In this document: positions 1 through 5,099 of the stretch, in pieces
Numbering within the stretch: position 1 is the first letter of the stretch
Layout of the letters: each line of letters opens with the position of its first letter
DNA from: Chloroflexota bacterium
Lineage (GTDB): Bacteria > Chloroflexota > Dehalococcoidia > DSTF01 > JACRBR01
DNA length: 6,683 nt
Direction: 5' to 3'
Assembly (NCBI GenBank): GCA_021813085.1
Contig: JAKAMA010000137.1
Coordinates: 1-6,683, forward strand
Translations under genes and position numbers: made by a program
Notes under the pieces: generated by a model
What the model was told of the DNA's origin: nothing
The model's input: only the letters and a program-made list of their open reading frames with translations
Database searches by the model: none

Positions 1-267
1 GGACAGACCGTGCAGATCAACATGCGGAACATGGACGCCATGGAGCACGACTTCCAGGTGGACGGGCTGCGCGTCATGAAGATGAGCGACGCGGCGATGA
101 GCGGCCACCACGCCGGCGCTTCCGCCGCGATGCTGGCGATGCACACCGTGGCCAGCGGAAGCGCGAGCATGACGTTCCGGACCGGACAGACCGGGACGTT
201 CGCCTTCTACTGCACGATCGCGGGCCATCGCAGCGGCGGCATGACGGGGACGCTCACGGTGAGTTGA
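1..267 (+). CDS. Cupredoxin (type-1 blue copper protein), C-terminal part
   Basis: The frame is open from base 1, so the N-terminus lies upstream and only the last 88 residues are visible. The end of the protein reads as a cupredoxin beta-barrel with a full type-1 copper site: His16 in the EHDF segment, then Cys71, His76 and Met81 in the C-terminal YCTIAGH...GGM loop (numbered from base 1). Such proteins are small secreted or periplasmic electron carriers, or copper-binding domains of larger oxidases; which applies cannot be told without the missing start. Between the first His and the Cys loop lies a Met/His-rich stretch (about residues 24-48, with Met26, Met28, Met33, His36, His37, Met44, Met47, His48). 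Ten of the 88 visible residues are Met. This could be an extra copper-handling loop, which is inference. The stop is followed by a GC-rich hairpin and then a methyltransferase gene, with no obvious functional link. Confidence 0.85.
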   Translation, partial: GQTVQINMRNMDAMEHDFQVDGLRVMKMSDAAMSGHHAGASAAMLAMHTVASGSASMTFRTGQTGTFAFYCTIAGHRSGGMTGTLTVS

Positions 268-274
268 GTACACG

Positions 275-293
275 GCGAGCGCGTCGCGCTCGC
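275..293 (+). terminator. GC-rich perfect hairpin after the cupredoxin gene (possible terminator or attenuator)
   Basis: Eight bases (275-282) are the exact reverse complement of 286-293, leaving a 3-base loop (283-285). The hairpin begins 7 bases after the cupredoxin stop codon. No T-run follows, so it is not a textbook intrinsic terminator. It could weaken read-through or protect the 3' end of the upstream mRNA. Short inverted repeats arise easily in DNA this GC-rich, so function is unproven. Confidence 0.4.
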
Positions 294-312
294 GGTGGCG
301 CACGGCGCCGCA

Positions 313-320
313 GAGGAGGA
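313..320 (+). promoter_or_regulatory. Ribosome binding site fixing the methyltransferase start
   Basis: GAGGAGGA lies 3 bases before the ATG at 324 and is a near-perfect Shine-Dalgarno match. It selects this ATG over a TTG 60 bases upstream in the same frame, which would overlap the cupredoxin stop codon and add an Arg-rich low-complexity extension. Confidence 0.7.
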
Positions 321-323
321 CCG

Positions 324-968
324 ATGACAGCGATCACAGAGCGCGACAGGGACGCCGAGACGGTCCGCGCGCGATATAACCGGGTCGCCCGCTTCTACGA
401 TCTCGAGCAGGCGCTGGGCGAGCGCGTGCTCTTCGGCCGCTTCAGGGCGGCGCTCTGGGCGAAGGCCCCGCGGGAGGGCGACATCCTGGAGATTGGCGTC
501 GGCACGGGCCTGAGCATGCCGCACTACCCGCCGGGCGCCCGCATGACCGCGATCGACATCTCCGACAAGATGCTGGAGCGGGCGCACGCGCGCGCAGAAA
601 GGACAGGCGCAGCCGTCGAGCTGCGCCTGATGGACGCGCAACACCTCGCCTTCGCCGACGCCTCGTTCGACGCGGTGGTCGCGACCTGCGTCTTTTGCTC
701 GGTGCCGGACCCCGTCGCCGGACTGCGCGAGGCGCGCCGCGTGTTGAAGCCCGGTGGCCGGCTGCTGCTCCTCGAACACGTGCGCAGCGAGTGCCCCGTG
801 GCCGGTCGGCTGATGGACTGGCTTAATCCGCTCGTCGTGCGCACCATGGGCGCCAACATCAACCGGCGCACCGTCGACAACGTGCGGACGGCGGGGTTCG
901 CCGGCGCCGAGGCCTCGCGTCATGCGCTGGGGATCGTCCGCATCATCGACGCCCCGAAGACGGACTGA
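324..968 (+). CDS. Class I SAM-dependent methyltransferase, UbiE/phospholipid N-methyltransferase type
   Basis: This 214-residue protein has the complete motif order of a class I (Rossmann) methyltransferase. Motif I is ILEIGVGTG at residues 54-62, which binds SAM. The acidic residue closing strand 2 is Asp78 in AIDIS. Asp104 in LMDAQ contacts the adenine side, a VFCSVPDP loop lies at 123-130, and the post-motif LKPGGRLLLLEH is at 141-152. The pattern resembles the UbiE/COQ5 and bacterial phosphatidylethanolamine N-methyltransferase (PmtA-like) group, soluble or membrane-associated enzymes acting on quinones or phospholipid head groups. The substrate cannot be set from sequence. Its 56-base distance from the cupredoxin permits co-transcription, but an intervening hairpin and the 206-base gap to the lasso operon argue against it being a tailoring enzyme of that pathway. 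The start rests on a strong ribosome binding site. Confidence 0.85.
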   Translation: MTAITERDRDAETVRARYNRVARFYDLEQALGERVLFGRFRAALWAKAPREGDILEIGVGTGLSMPHYPPGARMTAIDISDKMLERAHARAERTGAAVELRLMDAQHLAFADASFDAVVATCVFCSVPDPVAGLREARRVLKPGGRLLLLEHVRSECPVAGRLMDWLNPLVVRTMGANINRRTVDNVRTAGFAGAEASRHALGIVRIIDAPKTD

Positions 969-1174
969 GGCGGATTCGGGCTCCGGAGAACCGCTGGCCC
1001 GACGCTCCCCGCGCTTCTCGATCGTTCGGTTACTTCACATGGATCGAGGCTCTACCTGCGCTCGACCAGGACTCAACCGGCCCTGCATGGTGCCTGCGTT
1101 ACTGTTGCGGGGAGTCGGTCAACGAGAAGCCAGGCGGTCTGGCTTCGGTCCCTCCGGGTTGGGCTGGGAGTTGG
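969..1174 (+). other. Non-coding gap before the lasso operon (likely 3' end plus promoter region)
   Basis: These 206 bases separate the methyltransferase stop from the first lasso gene and are the only sizeable gap in the window, so the lasso operon promoter should lie here. I see no convincing sigma-70 -35/-10 pair. At the left end, 976-981 can pair with 997-1002 (6 bp) around the palindrome CTCCGGAG (981-988), a weak candidate for a terminator of the upstream gene. Near the right end is a stronger hairpin, described separately. An open frame runs through this gap into the lasso genes, but its translation resembles no lasso leader and has no Y-x-x-P motif. Confidence 0.6.
1126..1146 (+). promoter_or_regulatory. 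Perfect 8-bp hairpin in the leader of the lasso operon
   Basis: GAAGCCAG (1126-1133) is the exact reverse complement of CTGGCTTC (1139-1146), with a 5-base loop (1134-1138). It ends 28 bases before the first lasso start codon and is not followed by a T-run. Its position fits an operator, an mRNA leader stem or a 5' stabilising element. It is less GC-extreme than its surroundings, so it is slightly less likely to be composition noise. Confidence 0.4.
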
Positions 1175-1483
1175 ATGCAGGATCAACTGCCTCCGTCCAC
1201 AGAGCGCTATCACCTGAACCCCCGTGTGCTTTGCCGGGCGGTCGAGGACGAAGCCGTGTTGCTCGACCTCGACGCCGGCCAGTACTACGGGCTGAACTCC
1301 GTCGGGTACCGGGTCTGGGCCCTGCTCGTCGACGGGCACGGCGTCGCATCCATCTGCGACACGATCTCGTGCGAGTTCGAGGTCTCGGCGGACGCGGTCC
1401 GGCCCGACGTGGACGCATTCATCGACACCCTCCGTTCGAGGCGGCTCCTGCTATCGGGGAGCAGCGCCTATGCGACGCGCTAG
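1175..1483 (+). CDS. Lasso peptide B1 protein: PqqD-like RiPP recognition element
   Basis: This 102-residue protein has the PqqD fold signature. After an N-terminal strand comes AVLLDLDAGQYYGLNSVGYRVWALL (residues 27-51), the typical lasso-B1 segment with the D-x-x-x-G-x-Y-x-x-L-N pattern, followed by helices ending in FIDTLRSRRLLL. B1 proteins are RiPP recognition elements: they bind the precursor leader through its Y-x-x-P region and present it to the B2 peptidase and the cyclase in the cytoplasm. The leader encoded downstream has exactly this motif. The start is an ATG with GGGAG (1166-1170) 4 bases ahead. It is the first gene of the operon, and its 3' end overlaps B2 by 14 bases in a different frame, which suggests coupled, near-stoichiometric translation. 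A stand-alone PqqD in another pathway is made unlikely by its neighbours. Confidence 0.92.
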   Translation: MQDQLPPSTERYHLNPRVLCRAVEDEAVLLDLDAGQYYGLNSVGYRVWALLVDGHGVASICDTISCEFEVSADAVRPDVDAFIDTLRSRRLLLSGSSAYATR

Positions 1484-1925
1484 GCGGCAGCCGCGGACGT
1501 GGCTCGGTGCCGGCGAAGCGGCCGTGTACTTCGCCTTCTCGCAGCTCGGATTCCTCTTGCCATCGGGCTTCCTGGTGAGCCGCTGGGTGGCGCACGCGCT
1601 CGAAGCGCCGTCGTCAGCACGTCATGACGCCGCCGAAGCGCGACGCCTGGCGCGCATCACGCGTGCGGTCGCGCTGCGCTGGCCGCTGGAGAGCCGGTGC
1701 CTGCAACGATCGCTGGTGCTCTGCTGGATGCTCCGCCGGCGCGGCCTCGGCGGCCGGATGCAGATCGGCGTGCGGCGGACCGCCGATGGTGTCTCCGCCC
1801 ACGCATGGGTGGCCGATGATGGCGTCATCATCAACGACGACGAGGCGCACTGCGCGGCGTTCTCCGTGCTGGAGCCAACCACGGCGCGCGCGGCGGTGGC
1901 CGCCGGGATGGAGTACCCGCCGTGA
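1470..1925 (+). CDS. Lasso peptide B2 protein: transglutaminase-like leader peptidase
   Basis: This 151-residue protein belongs to the lasso B2 (McjB C-terminal domain) family, a cysteine protease with a transglutaminase-like fold that removes the leader from the precursor. The catalytic set is visible: Cys77 in ESRCLQRSLVLCWMLRRRG, His111 in SAHAWV and Asp123 in GVIIND. The His-to-Asp interval of 12 equals that of McjB. A hydrophobic N-terminal segment (about residues 16-37) precedes the catalytic part, as is usual in split B2 proteins. Length is normal for a B2 without a fused RRE, and the RRE is supplied by the upstream B1. The ATG is preceded by GGGGAG (1456-1461) at 8 bases. It overlaps B1 by 14 bases and the cyclase gene by 4. 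No key residue is missing, so it should be active. Confidence 0.93.
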   Translation: MRRARRQPRTWLGAGEAAVYFAFSQLGFLLPSGFLVSRWVAHALEAPSSARHDAAEARRLARITRAVALRWPLESRCLQRSLVLCWMLRRRGLGGRMQIGVRRTADGVSAHAWVADDGVIINDDEAHCAAFSVLEPTTARAAVAAGMEYPP

Positions 1926-3820
1926 GCGGCATCGCCGCGATCTACGATGGAGGCGGCGCGCCCGCGCCGCCGGAGCAGCTCTCGCCGCTGCTCGCCGCGA
2001 TCGCGCATCGAGGGGCGGCAGAGACCATCTGGCAGGGCGGCGTGGTCGCCCTTGGCCAGCGAAGCAGGCGCCGGGCGGCTGACCGCGACGCCGGTACTCC
2101 GGGCGCCGGCATCGCCGGCGGCCGATACCACGTCGTGCTCGACGGGCGCATCGACAATCGCGACGCGCTCACGGCCGCGCTCGGGCTGCGCGGCGAGCAG
2201 GCCGCCGTCGACGACGCCGCGCTGATCGCGCTGGCGTACAACCGCTGGGACCTGGACGCGCCGCGGAGGCTCGTCGGCGACTTCGCCTTCGTCGTCTGGG
2301 ACGAAGCGGACCACCGGCTGATCGCGGTGCGCGATCAGCGGGGTTTCCGTCCGCTGGTCTACGCGCGGGTGGGTCTGCGCCTGCTCGTCGGTTCGGAGCC
2401 GCAGCAGCTCCTCGTCTCGCCCGACCTGGCGCGCACGATCGACCCCGTCGTCCTCGCCTGCTACCTCACGAACGGCACGCCCCCGCGGGGCGCCACACCG
2501 TACGCCGGTGTCTCCGAAGTCCCGCCCGCGCACTATCTGGTCGCGAGCGGGCGCGATGTCGTGCTCCACGCATACTGGCGGTTCGGACCACGGCCGCGCC
2601 TGCGGTACCGCCGCATCGAAGAGTACGTGGAGCACTTCGACGCGACGTTCGGCGAGGCGGTCGCCTCGGCGGTGCGTGGCGAAGCGCGCCCGGCGGTGCT
2701 GCTGAGCGGCGGGCTCGACTCGTCGTACGTGATGGCGAAGGCGGCGGCGGCAGCCCCCCAAACCGGGGCGTACACGGCGTTCGCCGAGGGCGTCGCCGGC
2801 ATGGACGAGCGGCGCTACAGCCGCCTGGTCTGCGAGCGGCTCGGGATGGCGGCGCAGGAGATCGAGGTGGGCGACTGCTGGAGCCTGAGCTCCCGCTACC
2901 TCGACGAGACGATGTTCGACCAGCCGGCGCAGCCGATGCAGGCGCCGCTGATGATCCGCATGGCGCAGGCCGCGCACGAGGACGGCGTGCGCGTGCTGCT
3001 GGACGGCATGGGCGGCGACGAGGGCCTGACCGGATCGTCGGCCTACCTGGCGGAGCTGTTGCTCGATGGCCACGGGTTCCGCGCGTTCGCGGAAGCGCGG
3101 GCGTGGGCGCGGCGAGAGCAGGTCCCGGTCGGCCGGGCGCTGACATACGGTGCGCTGAAACCGCTGCTTCCGACCGCCGTACGGTCGGGGTATCGGACGC
3201 TGCGGCGGCGCCGGCCACCGGACCCGCTGCCGCCCTGGATCGACCGCGCGGCGCTCCGGGAGCGCGGCCTCGGTGCGGCGCTCGCGCTGTATCGGCCGGC
3301 GTCCGCCTGGCGCCCGGCGGACGAGATGCGCAGCTTCTGGACGGTGCACGCGCGCGACACGCTCCCGGTCGTCGGCTGGCGCGAGCGGCACGCCGGACTG
3401 GGATTCGACGTCGAGGTGCGCTCGCCGTTCTGGGACCTGCGCGTCATCGAGCTGCTCCTGCGGTTCCCGCCCTGGGTGCACCGGGACGGCGGCCGGACGA
3501 AGGCGCTGCTCCGCGCCGCGATGCGCCCGCTCCTGCCCGGTGAGGTCGTCGAGCGCGATGACAAGGGCGTCTACCAGGGGCTGCTCAACGCCGGCCTCGC
3601 GGATCAAGAGTCCGACCGCGTGACGGCCGCCCTGCGCGGCCCGCTCGCCGAACTGTCGTACATCCGTCCGTCCGCGCTCGAGCGCGAGGCGGAGACGTAT
3701 CGCCGTCAACAGCACCTGTGGTGGCAGCCGCTCTGGCGCGCCGTCACCGCCGGCCTGTGGATGCGCGCTGAAGCAAAGGTGTCCCGCGGTCACACCGTTG
3801 ACCGACTCATTCGCAGCTAG
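1922..3820 (+). CDS. Lasso macrolactam synthetase C (asparagine-synthetase-like cyclase)
   Basis: This 632-residue protein has the two-domain plan of asparagine synthetase B and McjC. The N-terminal half (about 1-215) is a glutaminase-like Ntn domain (MSGIAAIYDG, HRG at 29-31, VVLDGRIDNRDAL at 71-83). The nucleophilic Cys2 of true glutamine-dependent synthetases is Ser here, so it should not release ammonia, as in other lasso cyclases. The C-terminal synthetase domain has the pyrophosphate loop SGGLDSS (262-268), DGMGGDEGL (361-369), EVRSPFWDLRVIELLLRFP (498-516) and a late conserved Lys548 in RDDKGVYQG. These activate the Asp/Glu side chain of the core as an AMP ester and close the ring on the core N-terminus. 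The start is GTG in a GTGA overlap with the B2 stop, with GGAG (1910-1913) 8 bases ahead. The precursor lies only 18 bases downstream. An ordinary asparagine synthetase is excluded by Ser2 and by context. Confidence 0.93.
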   Translation: MSGIAAIYDGGGAPAPPEQLSPLLAAIAHRGAAETIWQGGVVALGQRSRRRAADRDAGTPGAGIAGGRYHVVLDGRIDNRDALTAALGLRGEQAAVDDAALIALAYNRWDLDAPRRLVGDFAFVVWDEADHRLIAVRDQRGFRPLVYARVGLRLLVGSEPQQLLVSPDLARTIDPVVLACYLTNGTPPRGATPYAGVSEVPPAHYLVASGRDVVLHAYWRFGPRPRLRYRRIEEYVEHFDATFGEAVASAVRGEARPAVLLSGGLDSSYVMAKAAAAAPQTGAYTAFAEGVAGMDERRYSRLVCERLGMAAQEIEVGDCWSLSSRYLDETMFDQPAQPMQAPLMIRMAQAAHEDGVRVLLDGMGGDEGLTGSSAYLAELLLDGHGFRAFAEARAWARREQVPVGRALTYGALKPLLPTAVRSGYRTLRRRRPPDPLPPWIDRAALRERGLGAALALYRPASAWRPADEMRSFWTVHARDTLPVVGWRERHAGLGFDVEVRSPFWDLRVIELLLRFPPWVHRDGGRTKALLRAAMRPLLPGEVVERDDKGVYQGLLNAGLADQESDRVTAALRGPLAELSYIRPSALEREAETYRRQQHLWWQPLWRAVTAGLWMRAEAKVSRGHTVDRLIRS

Positions 3821-3822
3821 GG

Positions 3823-3832
3823 AAGGGAGAGG
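3823..3832 (+). promoter_or_regulatory. Ribosome binding site of the lasso precursor
   Basis: AAGGGAGAGG lies 6 bases before the ATG at 3839, in the 18-base gap after the cyclase stop. It is the strongest purine-rich site within the operon, as expected for a substrate peptide needed in excess of its enzymes. It favours the ATG at 3839 over a nearby GTG (3832) in another frame whose product has no recognisable features. Confidence 0.7.
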
Positions 3833-3838
3833 TGGAGT

Positions 3839-3997
3839 ATGGAGTTAAGGGGAAGTCGAAAACCGTACGTGCGGCCCGACGTGGAAAGCTACGGCGACAT
3901 CCGTGGAGTCACGGCGACGCTGAAGCAGTTCGGGCTCGCGGACGGGATCATTCTGGTAACGGACAACAGCCAGCAGAGTCTAAAGGCGCTCTCCTAG
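3839..3997 (+). CDS. Lasso peptide precursor (A), 52 residues, C-terminal Ser
   Basis: The peptide opens MELRGSRKPYVRPDVESYGD and then IRGVTA, ending the leader at Ala26. It shows the lasso leader pattern Y10-x-x-P13, hydrophobic V15, G19 and T25 at the canonical offsets (+3, +5, +9, +15 from Tyr), with Thr at the penultimate leader position. The core is residues 27-52: it starts TLKQFGLADG, continues with a hydrophobic IILV run and a polar TDNSQQS stretch, and ends in KALS. Asp35 falls at core position 9, giving a nine-residue Thr1-Asp9 macrolactam and a 17-residue tail. If cleavage were instead before Gly36, Asp42 would be at position 7, but that loses the Thr at -2. The C-terminal Ser fits the kinase encoded next. 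The gene is 59% G+C by hand count (94 of 159 bases) with TTA, CTA, GTA, AGG, ATT and AAA codons, unlike its neighbours. Export and a cellular target are unknown. The call rests on the motif, the spacing and the flanking lasso enzymes. Confidence 0.9.
   Translation: MELRGSRKPYVRPDVESYGDIRGVTATLKQFGLADGIILVTDNSQQSLKALS
3917..3994 (+). other. Predicted lasso core peptide (26 residues, Thr1-Asp9 ring)
   Basis: This is the part of the precursor expected in the mature product, beginning at the second residue after the conserved leader Thr25. Candidate ring acceptors in the core are Asp9 and Asp16, and only Asp9 lies in the 7-9 window used by known lasso cyclases. The tail holds two Ile, Leu and Val at core 11-14 followed by Thr15-Asp16-Asn17. 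No aromatic residue is present in the tail, so the steric plugs cannot be the bulky aromatics common in lasso peptides and may be Lys23, Leu25 or Gln residues (inference). There is no Cys, so no disulfide class is possible. Confidence 0.7.
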
Positions 3998-4064
3998 CCC
4001 CGGACGTACCGTGGCCGCGGGACACACCACGCCGCGCGAGTCGGGAACTGGAGCCGCGAACCGC

Positions 4065-5099
4065 ATGACGCAGCGCACCAACGCAGCGCCCGCCGATGCC
4101 CCCACACGTACGCACCTGTATGCGGCGTTCGACTGCGTCGTCGAAAGCGACCTGCCGCTGCCGCTGCTGTCGGCGGCGGAAGGGGGCGAGCCCTGTCTGC
4201 GCGTCCGGCGCGGGGACACCGCGTGTCGATCGGCCGCGCCGGGCGAACCCGTATCCGACCTCCGGGACGCCGCGGGCGGACTTGTCTACCGTGTGGAACG
4301 CCACGGCGGGCAGTATCTGTGGCGATATCCCGACCTCGGCGAGTTCACGATCGCCGCTGACGGCTCGACGGTGCTGTGGGACGCGGCGGACGCGCAGGCG
4401 CCCGACATGGCCGCCGCGCTGGCGGGGCCGGTCATCGGCTTCGCGCTGCAACTGCAGGGCCGCACCAGTCTCCACGGGAGTGCCGTGGTGGTCGATGGCC
4501 ACGCCATCGGCCTCATCGCGCCATCGGGACACGGGAAGTCGACGCTGGCGGCGGCCCTGCTGGGCCGCGGCGCCGCCCTGCTCACGGACGACGTGCTGAT
4601 GCTCCGCGCCGGTGGCGACGCGGTGCGGGCGCTTCCGGGCCCTTCGTGCATGAAGCTCTGGCCCGACGCGCTCGACGGGGTTGTCGGCCTCGCGGACTGG
4701 GAGGCGTTGCCCCGCCACGCCTCGTGGCTCGAGAAGCGCGTCCTGCGCGTGGACGCGCGCCCCGCTGCGGGCCGTGTGCCCGGCGCCCGCTCCTCCGCGC
4801 AGCCTCTTGGCGCGCTGTTCGTGCTCTGGCCATCGACAGCGGACAGCCCGATCGAACGCACGCGGCTGCGGGGACGCGATGCGCTGATGGCGCTCGTCGC
4901 GAACGGATACAACGCGCACCTGCTGGCCCTGGAGCCGCGGCTTCTCGCTGTGCAGCTCGACCTGTTCCGCACGCTCGTGCGGGACGTCCCCGTCTCCGTG
5001 CTCCGCTACCCGCGCAGCTTCGCGCGCATCGCCGGGGTGGCGGACGCCGTCGTCGCCTGGGGGTCAGCCGGAGGGGGTGCAGACGATGGACGCGATTGA
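4065..5099 (+). CDS. HPr-kinase-like lasso peptide kinase (K)
   Basis: This 344-residue protein resembles the catalytic half of HPr kinase/phosphorylase and the lasso kinases of paeninodin-type clusters. Residues 1-130 form a poorly conserved N-terminal part. Then come RTSLHGSAVVVDGHAIGL (133-150, with His137), the P-loop APSGHGKST (152-160) and ALLTDDVLML (171-180), whose Asp174/Asp175 match the HPrK metal/catalytic acidic pair. Family knowledge: the paeninodin kinase transfers phosphate from ATP to the C-terminal Ser of the precursor. Here the precursor one gene upstream ends in Ser, so the same reaction is inferred. The ATG at 4065 is used because the in-frame GTG at 4011 lacks a ribosome site; the GGAG at 4050-4053 is 11 bases away, so the start is moderately certain. 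Sixty-seven bases separate it from the precursor, and it overlaps the ABC ATPase by 14. A true HPr kinase for sugar regulation is unlikely: no HPr or PTS gene is nearby and the motif set is divergent. Confidence 0.88.
   Translation: MTQRTNAAPADAPTRTHLYAAFDCVVESDLPLPLLSAAEGGEPCLRVRRGDTACRSAAPGEPVSDLRDAAGGLVYRVERHGGQYLWRYPDLGEFTIAADGSTVLWDAADAQAPDMAAALAGPVIGFALQLQGRTSLHGSAVVVDGHAIGLIAPSGHGKSTLAAALLGRGAALLTDDVLMLRAGGDAVRALPGPSCMKLWPDALDGVVGLADWEALPRHASWLEKRVLRVDARPAAGRVPGARSSAQPLGALFVLWPSTADSPIERTRLRGRDALMALVANGYNAHLLALEPRLLAVQLDLFRTLVRDVPVSVLRYPRSFARIAGVADAVVAWGSAGGGADDGRD
5070..5077 (+). promoter_or_regulatory. Ribosome binding site inside the kinase gene, fixing the ABC ATPase start
   Basis: GGAGGGGG lies 8 bases before the ATG at 5086, within the last codons of the kinase gene. 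It supports that ATG rather than the GTG at 5077, which overlaps the site itself. It indicates translation of the ATPase coupled to the kinase. Confidence 0.6.

Noticed and set aside
976..1002. Terminator after the methyltransferase
   Set aside because: The stem is only 6 bp with a 15-base loop and no T-run, so it is mentioned under the gap but not called.
1034..1056. TTCACA...TCTACC as a promoter for the lasso operon
   Set aside because: The spacing of 11 bases is too short and the -10 match is poor.
922..1578. A + strand frame spanning the non-coding gap and the start of the lasso genes
   Set aside because: It overlaps the methyltransferase end, B1 and B2 in another frame, and its translation is low-complexity Arg/Pro/Gly without any domain or lasso leader motif.
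1622..3793. A 723-codon open frame on the - strand opposite B2 and the cyclase
   Set aside because: It is the mirror of strongly GC3-biased genes. Its translation is Arg/Ala/Pro/Gln-rich low complexity with no domain, and the + strand genes have clear catalytic motifs.
3798..3803. TTGACC as a -35 box of a separate precursor promoter
   Set aside because: No -10-like hexamer occurs 15-19 bases downstream; that position is the purine-rich ribosome site. The match alone is not enough.
3832..4068. A 78-codon GTG-start frame overlapping the precursor
   Set aside because: It lies in another frame from the lasso leader, is Arg-rich and featureless, and its GTG is part of the purine-rich ribosome site region of the true precursor.
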